64,000 nt of DNA. Source: Gemmatimonadota bacterium. Lineage in GTDB: Bacteria; Gemmatimonadota; Gemmatimonadetes; Longimicrobiales; Gaopeijiaceae. Under the pieces are notes generated by a model, which was not told the DNA's origin, ran no database searches, and worked only from the letters and a program-made list of their open reading frames with translations. The translations under genes and the position numbers were made by a program. The DNA lies in assembly GCA_027623325.1 (NCBI GenBank), contig JAQBXY010000002.1, forward strand, positions 62,001 to 126,000. The letters run 5' to 3'. Of this stretch, positions 34,986 to 43,106 are shown one piece after another. The first letter of the stretch is position 1; each line of letters starts with the position of its first letter.

Positions 34986-35956
34986 CGTTCAGCCCTACCC
35001 GTTTCCTCGTTGGCCTTGCGATCGTGTTGGTCGGCTGCGGTCCGGCTGAATCCGAGACCGCTTCGGCGGAGGAGGTATCGATCCCCGCAGATCAACGGAT
35101 TCGCACGGCGGATCCGTATGCTCGGGGTTATACGGACGAAGACTTCCCTCGTATTCAGGAGCTCGCTCCGGGGGTGTACTCCTATGAGCAGCTGCGCTCG
35201 GCAGGCGAGGAGAAGTTCACCACGGTGAGCCTGTTCGTCGTCACGGGTGAAGGAGTCATCGTCGCGGACGGCCAGGGGAGCGTGGAGGAGACGGCGCGAA
35301 TGATCGAGCGCATCGGCGGGATCACCGACGAGCCGATCCGCACTGTCGTGGTGGCGTCCGATCACGGCGATCACACGGCGGGCAACTCGGCCTTCTCGGC
35401 AGATGTCGCGTTTCTTGCCCACCCGACCTCCGCGCGCGCCCTCGAGTCGATGGCGGGTGTCCCGAAGGCCACCGAGCTCGTCCCGGACCGAAAGGTCATC
35501 CAGATGGGCGACAAGGAGGTCCATGTGCTTTTCCTCGGGCGGGCGCACACGGGGGGTGACCTCGTCGTCTACCTTCCGCAGGAGAAGGTGATGTTCATGA
35601 GTGAGGCCTACCTCCATCGTGTCTTTCCCGCGATGAGGAGTGCGTTTCCGTCGGAGTGGGTCCAGATGATCGAGACCGCGCAGGCCATGGACGTCGACGT
35701 TTTCGTGCCGGGGCACGGTTTCGTGGATCATCCTTCGATACTGGCCGAGGAACTCGAGGTCTATCAGGGCGCGATCCGGGTCGTGATCCTGGAGGCGCGA
35801 CGCCTCTACGAAGACGGCTTCGGGCTGGAAGAGGCCCAGCAGATGGCGCTGTTCGGGGATCTCGACAGCTGGTCTCTACGCTCGAGCCAGGGGGATCGCG
35901 CCATCCAGCAGGTCTACGCAGAGATCGACGGTGAACTCCCTCCGGTGACTCGATGA
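34982..35956 (+). CDS. Metallo-beta-lactamase-fold lipoprotein with altered zinc motif
   Basis: 324 residues from ATG 34982 in an ATGA overlap with DUF1028. Lipoprotein signal (LVGLAIVLVGCGPAE). The MBL first motif HxHxDH appears as VVASDHGDHTAG, so the first histidine is replaced by serine, while later ligands (H in GRAHTGGD, H in VFVPGHGF) are kept. Loss of one ligand is known in some MBL subgroups but the effect here is unknown. The domain ends near residue 230, followed by a helical tail (EELEVYQGAIRVVILEARRLYEDGFGL). Its stop overlaps the next gene by four bases. Confidence 0.85.
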   Translation: MTFSPTRFLVGLAIVLVGCGPAESETASAEEVSIPADQRIRTADPYARGYTDEDFPRIQELAPGVYSYEQLRSAGEEKFTTVSLFVVTGEGVIVADGQGSVEETARMIERIGGITDEPIRTVVVASDHGDHTAGNSAFSADVAFLAHPTSARALESMAGVPKATELVPDRKVIQMGDKEVHVLFLGRAHTGGDLVVYLPQEKVMFMSEAYLHRVFPAMRSAFPSEWVQMIETAQAMDVDVFVPGHGFVDHPSILAEELEVYQGAIRVVILEARRLYEDGFGLEEAQQMALFGDLDSWSLRSSQGDRAIQQVYAEIDGELPPVTR

Positions 35957-37185
35957 CCCAATTGTTCAGCTCCATCATCCCCGCCGCCCGCGGGCGAGCC
36001 GGCAACGATCCCATCTTCGCGCTGAACGCGGAGGCTCGGCGCCGCGCCGATGCAGGTGAGTCGATTCTGAATGCGACCCTGGGCGCGCTCATGACCGATG
36101 AGGGTGGCCTCTGCACGATGCCCACCGTCATGGAGACGATGGCGCGGTTCCAAGACGGCCGTGCGGCAGGTTATGCTCCGATCTCGGGTGTGCCGGCCTA
36201 CCGACAGGCCGTGATTCGCGAGCTCTTCGGTGAAGGGCCGCTGGCCGCACAGGCCGTCGCGGTCGCGACACCCGGGGGAACTGGGGCGATCTTTCAATCC
36301 GTAGTGAACTTCCTCGAGCCGGGTCAGAAGATGCTGACGCCGAGCTTCTATTGGGGTCCGTACACCGAGATCTCGCGCCACACCCGTCGCGAGGTCGAGA
36401 CCTTCCCGATGTTTCGGGCTGACGGTTCGTTCGATATCGAGGGCATGAGTGCCGGGCTCGATCGACATCTCGCCACACAGGGCAGGGCGCTCCTGGTCCT
36501 CAACTTCCCGTGCCACAATCCGACCGGTTACACGTTGAGTGCGGATGAGTGGCGTCGCGTGGCGGAGGCGGTGGGTGAGGCGGGACAGCGTGGACCCGTG
36601 ACAGTCCTCATCGATGCGGCCTATATGGCATTCGGGGGAGCCTCGGCCACGTCATGGGTCGGTGCTGTTCCCAGTCTGCTGGAGCACGCGACGGTTCTCG
36701 TCGCCTGGACGGCATCCAAGAGCTTCGCCCAATACGGCGCGCGGGTCGGAGCGTTGATCGGCCTCCACCGCGATCCATTGGAGTTGGAGCAGATGGGCAA
36801 CGCGCTGGGGTATTCCTGTCGGGCCACTTGGTCGAATTGTAATCACCTCGGACAGCTGGCGGTGACCGAACTACTGACCGATGCCGATTTGATAAAACGG
36901 GCGAGTGCCGAGCGCGCTCAACTCGCGTCCTTGCTTCAGGAGCGAGTCGACGCGTTCAATCATCATGCTTCCGCAGCGGGTCTCTCCACGCCGCGATATG
37001 ACGCGGGATTCTTCGTCGCCGTATTCACCAAGGACGCTCAGGCTTCCGCCAAGGCGATGCGCGACCTGGGCGTGTACATCACGCCGATCCCCGGTGCGGC
37101 TCGTGTGGCCGTCTGTTCGACCCCGGCGTCAGCAATGCCGAGACTGGTCGACGCGCTGAAAGCGGGTGTGGCCGCGGCGAGCTAG
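35953..37185 (+). CDS. PLP-dependent class I/II aminotransferase (aromatic-type)
   Basis: 410 residues. PLP-lysine in TASKSFAQYGARVG, the conserved NFPCHNPTG and DAAYMAFG motifs, and the C-terminal carboxylate-binding arginine in PIPGAARVAVC mark a fold-type I enzyme like aspartate or aromatic aminotransferase. It acts in the cytoplasm, probably on aspartate, aromatic or related amino acids, consistent with peptide degradation. It starts in an ATGA overlap with the MBL gene and ends four bases into the convergent lipoprotein gene. Confidence 0.93.
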   Translation: MTQLFSSIIPAARGRAGNDPIFALNAEARRRADAGESILNATLGALMTDEGGLCTMPTVMETMARFQDGRAAGYAPISGVPAYRQAVIRELFGEGPLAAQAVAVATPGGTGAIFQSVVNFLEPGQKMLTPSFYWGPYTEISRHTRREVETFPMFRADGSFDIEGMSAGLDRHLATQGRALLVLNFPCHNPTGYTLSADEWRRVAEAVGEAGQRGPVTVLIDAAYMAFGGASATSWVGAVPSLLEHATVLVAWTASKSFAQYGARVGALIGLHRDPLELEQMGNALGYSCRATWSNCNHLGQLAVTELLTDADLIKRASAERAQLASLLQERVDAFNHHASAAGLSTPRYDAGFFVAVFTKDAQASAKAMRDLGVYITPIPGAARVAVCSTPASAMPRLVDALKAGVAAAS

Positions 37186-38048
37186 CGACCGGCGGCGAGT
37201 CTCCCGGCCTGAATGTGGGCGTCGGCTTCGGGTCCGTTCATGAGCAACCCGAGAAAGCCTTCATCGATTCGGTTGGCCACATCGGTGGCGTTGGCCGTAA
37301 TCATGTCGGGGAGACCTACACGTTTGGCGTGGGCCAGCACCTCCTGGTTACCGGCCTCTCCTGCCTCCCGGCTGCCGAGGGCCTGCGACAGGCTCCCGAT
37401 GCCACAAGCGAGCACACTGTAGCCAGGGACGTCCGCGATCTGCGCGACCGCCGCGAGTGCCTCGGCGTCTTCCACCATCAGCATCGCGATGACGGTCCCG
37501 TTGGGGTTCGCCGGTGACCATACGTCGGCGCCGACGTCCGTGAAGAAGCTGACGGCCAACTCGGCTTCGGCGACGTTTCTTACGTGCGGAAGGACGATTC
37601 CATCCGCGCCGGCCGCGAGAGCCTCAGCGACCCGCATGCGTGCCGCCTCCGCGCCATCCGTAGAGATCGGAGGGATACGCACAAGAAGCGTTTTCTCGCC
37701 GAACGCGCTCGAAGCCTCGAGTCCTGCTGCGATCGCCGATACGGCGGCCGCGTCGTAGCTCCCTTCCAGGTTCAAGAAGACGTAGTCGAGGAGTGGGTTC
37801 TCCGCGAGCCGCGCTCCGCCAGCGCTGGTGTACAGGGGAGGGAGTCGCTCGCCGTCTGGCCCCAGCGCCCCGCGCTCGCGTTCGCTCGGCACGAACACTC
37901 CGAACGCGGGCACGTCGTCCGTCCAGAGCTCAATGAGCTGGGTGCGTTGGACCTCACCTCCGCACGCCGCGGTCAGTGCGAGTCCGGCCAACGTCCAGAA
38001 CCGAGTCCCCATCGTCACCATCGTCACCATCCTCGTCTTCCTGGTCAT
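37182..38048 (-). CDS. HpcH/HpaI aldolase-like lipoprotein
   Basis: About 288 residues from ATG 38048, which overlaps the TGA of the upstream DinB gene as ATGA; ATGs at 38030, 38021 and 38012 are in frame and the one at 38030 has AGGAAG upstream. A lipoprotein signal ends LAGLALTAACGG. The body resembles class II HpcH/HpaI aldolases (TLLVRIPPI, GADGIVLPHVRNVAEAELAV, AMLMVEDAEAL), but the motif usually written GPxDLS reads GIGSLS, so the second metal aspartate appears lost. An exported, lipid-anchored member with a damaged site is unusual; it may not be an aldolase. Confidence 0.75.
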   Translation of the reverse strand: MTRKTRMVTMVTMGTRFWTLAGLALTAACGGEVQRTQLIELWTDDVPAFGVFVPSERERGALGPDGERLPPLYTSAGGARLAENPLLDYVFLNLEGSYDAAAVSAIAAGLEASSAFGEKTLLVRIPPISTDGAEAARMRVAEALAAGADGIVLPHVRNVAEAELAVSFFTDVGADVWSPANPNGTVIAMLMVEDAEALAAVAQIADVPGYSVLACGIGSLSQALGSREAGEAGNQEVLAHAKRVGLPDMITANATDVANRIDEGFLGLLMNGPEADAHIQAGRLAAGR

Positions 38049-38590
38049 CGAGACCACGGGGGCACGATCTGATTCATTCTTGCATACGCGATCGACTGCC
38101 CGAGGTGCTCGTTCATGTGTGTGACGAGTTGCAACAGGACGGCCCACTGACCAACGCGGCGCCCGTAGAGCATGGTGCTCTCTTCGAGTTGATCATCGCT
38201 CATCGCCCCAGCGACCTCCCGGACGTAGTCCATCGACGCGGCCAAGATTGCGACGACTTCGGCCTTGTCCGTGACCGACTCCTCCCAGCGGTCGTACTCG
38301 GCGCTGCTGATCGGCGTAGTAAGTCCCAGGTTCTCGTCGGGGTACATGTAGTTGTAGCGCGCGATGTGCATGTACACGCTGGCTACGGACGCCACGCCTT
38401 CGCCGGGGCTCCAAGAGTACGCGGCCGGAGGCATGGCCGCGGCGAGCGCCACGAGCTTGGAGGCGGAGGCTTCGAACTGCCCCTCGAACTCTTCGAGGAA
38501 GTTCGGCGGTGTGCTCTGCGCCGAAACGCACGCTGCGGCCGCGCAGATACTGACCAAGACCGCGAGCGGCGCTGTCCGTGCGCCCCTCAT
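38045..38590 (-). CDS. Exported DinB-family protein
   Basis: 181 residues from ATG 38590, in an ATGA overlap with the S9 peptidase gene upstream. Signal peptide (TAPLAVLVSICAAAACVSAQ). Four-helix DinB fold with metal-type histidines: YMHIARYNYMYP and LLQLVTHMNEHLGQSIAYARM. DinB domains usually bind a metal and act in thiol- or toxin-related chemistry in the cytoplasm; an exported one is seen in Gemmatimonadota and its role is unknown. Its stop overlaps the HpcH/HpaI-like gene. Confidence 0.85.
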   Translation of the reverse strand: MRGARTAPLAVLVSICAAAACVSAQSTPPNFLEEFEGQFEASASKLVALAAAMPPAAYSWSPGEGVASVASVYMHIARYNYMYPDENLGLTTPISSAEYDRWEESVTDKAEVVAILAASMDYVREVAGAMSDDQLEESTMLYGRRVGQWAVLLQLVTHMNEHLGQSIAYARMNQIVPPWSR

Positions 38591-40833
38591 CGGTCGGACA
38601 CCGCCCGCGGCCGCTCGGCCCCGGACTCGAGGGTCTCGAGTACCTGCTGCCACTCGAACGTCTCGCCGATGCCCCGCACGTAATGATCCATCCACGACAT
38701 CTCGCTCACCGCTTTGACCAGCCGGTTCCTCGCATCGGGGATTCCGTGGCTCCGTCCCGGATACATGAACAGTTCGGTCGGGATGTCGAGCTTCTTGAGC
38801 GCCATATGGAGTTCAACGGACTGCGGGCTCGGTACGCGTGGGTCACCCTCTACCACGTGGATCATGGTGGGTGTCTTGGCGTTCATGATGTACTTGAGCG
38901 GCGATTGATCGAAATAGGTGTCGAAGTCCTCGTAGAGGAAGCCGTCACCGACGTAGAACTGACGATTTCTCTGAACGTCGCTCTGGGCATACATGCTGAT
39001 CCAGTTCATCGTCCCAGCGCCCGAGCTGATGGCCTTGAAGCGGTCCGTGTGTGTCAGGATCCAGTTCGACCAATGTCCACCGGCGCTCCAGCCGAGCGCT
39101 CCCATCCGAGTCTCGTCGACGAGCCCCTGTGCGATGAGGTGGTCCACTCCGGTCATGATGTCGTCGAAACCCAGAGTGAAGTAATCGCCGACGATGTCCG
39201 TGCGGTGTGCGTTGCCGTAGTTCGTCGAGCCCCGATAGTTCGGCTTCAGAACGGCGTACCCTGCGCCAGCGTACACTTGTGCATTGTACCCGCCATTGAA
39301 GCGCAGTACGTCGGCCGAGGCGGGGCCACCGTGAATGGCAACGACTAGCGGGTAGCGCGTCCCCTCCCGATAGCCGACGGGATAGACGAGCACTCCGCCC
39401 ACCGTCTTTCCGTCGGTCGACGTCCAATTGACCTCGATCTCCCTGCCCAGTGCGACGTCGCCCAACTGCGGATTCACATTGACCAGTTGAATCCAGCGTG
39501 ACCGTTGGTTCACGTCGTCGATCGTTGCGACGGTGAAGACGGTGGGGGGCGTGTTCGGATCCGAATAGTTGATCAGGAGCACATCCGTGTCTTCGTCGCG
39601 GTCCACCGAAAGAGCGGCCCGCTCGTTCGTGACCTGGCGAACCCGATCGCGCTCGATGTCCAGGGCATGGAGCTGGGTCGTGACCTTCACGCCGGCGTTG
39701 AAATAGATCGTCTTCGAGTCGTCCGACCAGAACCCGACGTTGAGGCCCTGGTCGAACGAGCTGCCGAGCTTGCGGAACGGACCACCTCGGTCGCCCACCT
39801 CTCGCAGGTAGATGCGACTTTCGGTCATCGTGTACCGGGTCATGTCGTCGGGCCCGGAGAACGCGATCCATCGCCCATCCGGCGAGAAGGACGTCGAACT
39901 CTCACCGACCTCATAGTTCTCAGTGAGCCGCTCGATCGTGCCGGTCGCGACTTCCAGAAGGTACTGGTCGGCGTAGAGGCGCGAACCCGTGATGTTCCGC
40001 TCGTAGCGTTCTGGTGAACCTCCGGTGAAGGAGATCCAGCGACCGTCGTCCGAAACGACCAGACCCTCGACGCTGTACGACGCATCGTTGGTCAGACGGT
40101 TTTCCCGCGCGGTGGCGACGTCGACCGACCAGAGGCTCGATAGTGGCGTGATATCGTTCTTCACGTCGACGGTGAACCCTTCCTCCCGCCGCTTCTTCTG
40201 ATCTTCATCGAAGGAGTCCGGCCGCACGAAGTGAATGGTGCCGCCGTCGGGGCTCCACTCCCATCCCTCGACTCCGGCTTCTCCCGCCGTGATCTGAACC
40301 GGATCCGCTCCGATCAGGTCAGCGGCCGGGACGCGATGGAGCTGTTCCTGCCCCGAATCGCCGCTCTGGTACACCAGCCAGTTGCCGTCGGGGCTGAAGC
40401 TGAAGCCGGAAACGCCCTCTTCGGCGTCGGTGATCTTTCGGGCTTCACCTCCGTCGTAGCGCATCAGGTAGAGCTGGTCTTTTCCCCGCTCGGAGTCGCG
40501 ATTCGACGCGAAGACGAACGACGACCCATCGGGCGACCACGTCGGTTGCGTCTCGTTCTTGTTCTCGGTGAAGGTGAGCTGGCGGCTCGATGAAACCCCT
40601 GCCGTGAGCGAGACGAGATGGATATCTGTCTGGGACTCGTCCTCCTCCCAGTCGGGGGTAGAGATGGTGTACAACATCCAGGCGCCGTCGGGGCTGGGGG
40701 TCCATGAGCCGCCGTTCCGCATGTGCTGAACGTCCATGAACGAGAGCGGACGCTGCTGACCCTGTAGGGGAGCACTGAACGTGACCGCCGCGAGGATGAG
40801 AGCGAAGAGCGAGACTGACGACGTGTTGCGCAT
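38587..40833 (-). CDS. S9-family (prolyl oligopeptidase-like) peptidase, exported
   Basis: 748 residues from ATG 40833; the open frame to 41355 contains no credible upstream coding. Signal peptide ending near LQGQQ. An N-terminal beta-propeller of repeated SPDG modules (residues 40-390), then an alpha/beta-hydrolase domain with the catalytic triad S583 in LGWSAGG, D664 in EGDPRVP and H696 in PGRSHGIPD. Enzymes of this family cleave short peptides, mostly after proline or similar. First gene of an operon with the exported DinB and HpcH/HpaI-like proteins. Confidence 0.93.
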   Translation of the reverse strand: MRNTSSVSLFALILAAVTFSAPLQGQQRPLSFMDVQHMRNGGSWTPSPDGAWMLYTISTPDWEEDESQTDIHLVSLTAGVSSSRQLTFTENKNETQPTWSPDGSSFVFASNRDSERGKDQLYLMRYDGGEARKITDAEEGVSGFSFSPDGNWLVYQSGDSGQEQLHRVPAADLIGADPVQITAGEAGVEGWEWSPDGGTIHFVRPDSFDEDQKKRREEGFTVDVKNDITPLSSLWSVDVATARENRLTNDASYSVEGLVVSDDGRWISFTGGSPERYERNITGSRLYADQYLLEVATGTIERLTENYEVGESSTSFSPDGRWIAFSGPDDMTRYTMTESRIYLREVGDRGGPFRKLGSSFDQGLNVGFWSDDSKTIYFNAGVKVTTQLHALDIERDRVRQVTNERAALSVDRDEDTDVLLINYSDPNTPPTVFTVATIDDVNQRSRWIQLVNVNPQLGDVALGREIEVNWTSTDGKTVGGVLVYPVGYREGTRYPLVVAIHGGPASADVLRFNGGYNAQVYAGAGYAVLKPNYRGSTNYGNAHRTDIVGDYFTLGFDDIMTGVDHLIAQGLVDETRMGALGWSAGGHWSNWILTHTDRFKAISSGAGTMNWISMYAQSDVQRNRQFYVGDGFLYEDFDTYFDQSPLKYIMNAKTPTMIHVVEGDPRVPSPQSVELHMALKKLDIPTELFMYPGRSHGIPDARNRLVKAVSEMSWMDHYVRGIGETFEWQQVLETLESGAERPRAVSDR

Positions 40834-40958
40834 GATGTACCTTCGACTGCGGAGGTGTGATTCGCCGGGCGCCCCTGCGCACCGGCCGGCCGAGCCCGAA
40901 CTGGGCCGCAGGAATAATGGGGCCCCGCGCCCGATCTGGCACGGGGTGGACGGACAGG

Positions 40959-41963
40959 TCAGGCGTCCGACGTTGGCCGGTGTTCCTCGATGAAGTCGTC
41001 GGCCCCGGAGGGCAAGAGGAGGCTGTCGGAGATCGCCGCGATCTCTTCTGCTTCCTCCCAGGCCCGCTCCAGGCGCCAGAGTTCGCCCTCGAGCGATCGC
41101 CGTTCCTGCTCTTCGTGGAGGGCCATCTCGAGCGCGAGCTTGGTCGGCGCGGGCATCTTGTTCACGTATCCCGGGACACCCTTCTTGTCCCGGAAGCGGT
41201 CGCCCTTGATGACATCGGAGAGAAACTCGTCGGGGTGGCCGCGCTGTTCGATTTCGGAGACCGCGTCCTGGACCGTCTGTTTCTTCCCCCCTTGGCGGTT
41301 CACCCCGGGCATGATCACGCCGATCAAGCGTTCCGCCTCGGCACCTTCGAACCACTCCTTCTTCTTCCCTTTTCGAACCTCGAGGGAATAGCCGGAGCCG
41401 TCGGGAGTGGTCCGGAGGCGGGTGCCGAGCAAGTCCATGTGTTTGAGCTTGAGTACCCGACCGTCATCGGTTCGCAGCCTTACCCGCGTCACTCCGTTTA
41501 GCCAGAGATTCCAGAGGTTCCCGCCCTGGCCGAGGACGGCACCACCGATCGCACCCGTCACCACTCCGCCGATGACGACACCGCCAACCACCGCTGCGGC
41601 TCCGGCGCCGTACAGGATCGCCTTCTTGCGACGTCGCCCGAACTGATCGCCGTATCGCCAAGCCGCGAACTCCTCCCGCTGTGGGTCTCCGATCCGGACG
41701 AGCTCGAGCCCCTCACCGTGTCTCGCCAAACCGACGTTTTCGGTGGAGACGCGCAGGCGGGTCTCACGGAAGATCTGTTCGAGGGCCTCGACCGCTTCCC
41801 AGCGCTCTTCGATCGGTGAGAGGTTCCAACGCTCACACTTTCTCCACACCACCCAAAGGCGGCCTCGACTGGCGTCGAAAGCGAGGCGCCGACCGACGGG
41901 GAAGTGCTCCACGACCTCGTTCGAGCCAAGCGGTCGATTGCAGAACATGCAAGTTGAGTACAT
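40959..41963 (-). CDS. Hypothetical protein with a single CxxC and a membrane-type glycine-rich segment
   Basis: 334 residues from ATG 41963 (longer frame to 42095 is unlikely; it overlaps the divergent gene's leader). The N-terminus STCMFCNRPLGSNEVVEHFPVGRRLAFDASRGRLWVVWRKCERW looks like a zinc-ribbon in which the second cysteine pair is only half present (W in place of the first C). A hydrophobic glycine-rich stretch (ILYGAGAAAVVGGVVIGGVVTGAIGGAVLG) sits in the middle and a coiled, charged C-terminus follows. This family is recurrent in Gemmatimonadota-type genomes; function unknown. Confidence 0.7.
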   Translation of the reverse strand: MYSTCMFCNRPLGSNEVVEHFPVGRRLAFDASRGRLWVVWRKCERWNLSPIEERWEAVEALEQIFRETRLRVSTENVGLARHGEGLELVRIGDPQREEFAAWRYGDQFGRRRKKAILYGAGAAAVVGGVVIGGVVTGAIGGAVLGQGGNLWNLWLNGVTRVRLRTDDGRVLKLKHMDLLGTRLRTTPDGSGYSLEVRKGKKKEWFEGAEAERLIGVIMPGVNRQGGKKQTVQDAVSEIEQRGHPDEFLSDVIKGDRFRDKKGVPGYVNKMPAPTKLALEMALHEEQERRSLEGELWRLERAWEEAEEIAAISDSLLLPSGADDFIEEHRPTSDA

Positions 41964-42093
41964 GGTCGCCGTTGGAACCGCGGGTGAATATGATTGAAGT
42001 ACGCTCGCCAAGGCCGTCGTGTTCAACGGCGGGTCGGCTAGATTCGTTCTTGTTGTCTGGTTGGAGTCCACACCAAACGGTTGAGGTACCGGC

Positions 42094-42678
42094 ATGGCCG
42101 CACGCCGAATGATACTCGCGCTCGCCCTCCCGCTGCTGCTCTCGGGCTGCGCGACCTATCGCCAGGTCCATGCCCTCGACCGGGTCGACTTCTCGATCGA
42201 CGACGTCGCACACGTGAGTCTGGCAGGGATCAATCTCTCTGGTTTCTCCGAGGTCACGGACCTTGGCCTCGCCGACGCTGCCGCGCTGGCGAACGCCGTG
42301 AGAACGCGCAACGTACCGCTCTCACTCGAAGTGATCGTGCTTGCCGACAATCCGGAGGACAATGACGACGCGCGGCTCGTCCGGATGGATTGGACCCTCT
42401 TTCTCCAGGGCCGCGAGACCTTGAGCGGGGTCATCGCCAACGACACGATGCTCCCGCGTGGTCAGCCCACCTCGCTGGCGATCCAGGTGAATCTCAATCT
42501 TGCGGACTTCTTCGACGGCACCGCCCGCGACCTCTTCGAACTCGCCCTCTCCTTCACGGGGATGGGGGGCGCGCCGAAGAACGTGACCTTGACCGCCCTG
42601 CCAACGGTTCAGACGGTGTTCGGACCTTTGACGTATACGGAGCCGATCCGCATCGTTAGCGCAAATGTGGGCCGCTAA
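42094..42678 (+). CDS. LEA14-like lipoprotein
   Basis: 194 residues from ATG 42094 with a lipoprotein signal (LALALPLLLSGCAT). The mature part (VDFSIDDVAHVSLAGINLSGF, NVPLSLEVIVLADNPEDNDDARLVRMDWTLFLQGRETLSGVI) has the alternating beta pattern of LEA14/WHy-type domains, including a conserved SGVI and LPRGQPTSLAIQV. LEA14 domains are linked to stress and surface binding in bacteria. Function here unknown. It ends four bases into the convergent DUF4399 gene. Confidence 0.72.
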   Translation: MAARRMILALALPLLLSGCATYRQVHALDRVDFSIDDVAHVSLAGINLSGFSEVTDLGLADAAALANAVRTRNVPLSLEVIVLADNPEDNDDARLVRMDWTLFLQGRETLSGVIANDTMLPRGQPTSLAIQVNLNLADFFDGTARDLFELALSFTGMGGAPKNVTLTALPTVQTVFGPLTYTEPIRIVSANVGR

Positions 42679-43106
42679 TTGACCGTGAACGTCACGGTGT
42701 CGACCACCCACGGCTGCAACGGGACATGAACGCCGTCGGCGACGACGGCGATCAGCCGATGCTGGCCCGGTGCGACTCCTTCGAAGACGTACAGCGACGA
42801 GGCGTCGCCCATGTGCACGATGCTTCCCGGGACCGTTGGCACCGGCACTCCGGCTGGGGAAAGCTCGGCGTCCAGAAAGAGGTGATGGTGCCCGGTCCCC
42901 GCAGTGAGGTCTCCGGCCGGCAGGATCTGAACCGTCGAGGAGAGTTGTACGGTTACGCGAGCCCCGGACTGAGTGCCGGGCATAGGAGTGACGATCGTGA
43001 CCGTGCCGGCCGCGGGCGTCGGGGTTTCGATGGTCTCGGTTTCAGGCTCGCCACCGCAGGATGCGGCTACGAACGAAACGAGTACGGAAAGGATGGCTTT
43101 CTTCAT
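42675..43106 (-). CDS. DUF4399 lipoprotein
   Basis: 143 residues with a lipoprotein signal (LVSFVAASCGG) followed by an acidic/threonine spacer and a DUF4399 domain carrying the HHH motif (GTGHHHLFLDAELSP) and VPGSIVHMGD. The histidines may bind a metal. DUF4399 proteins are small periplasmic proteins of unknown role, sometimes next to copper-related genes; none is seen here. Its ATG at 43104-43106 overlaps the ATG of the divergent gene at 43105. Confidence 0.85.
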   Translation of the reverse strand: MKKAILSVLVSFVAASCGGEPETETIETPTPAAGTVTIVTPMPGTQSGARVTVQLSSTVQILPAGDLTAGTGHHHLFLDAELSPAGVPVPTVPGSIVHMGDASSLYVFEGVAPGQHRLIAVVADGVHVPLQPWVVDTVTFTVN

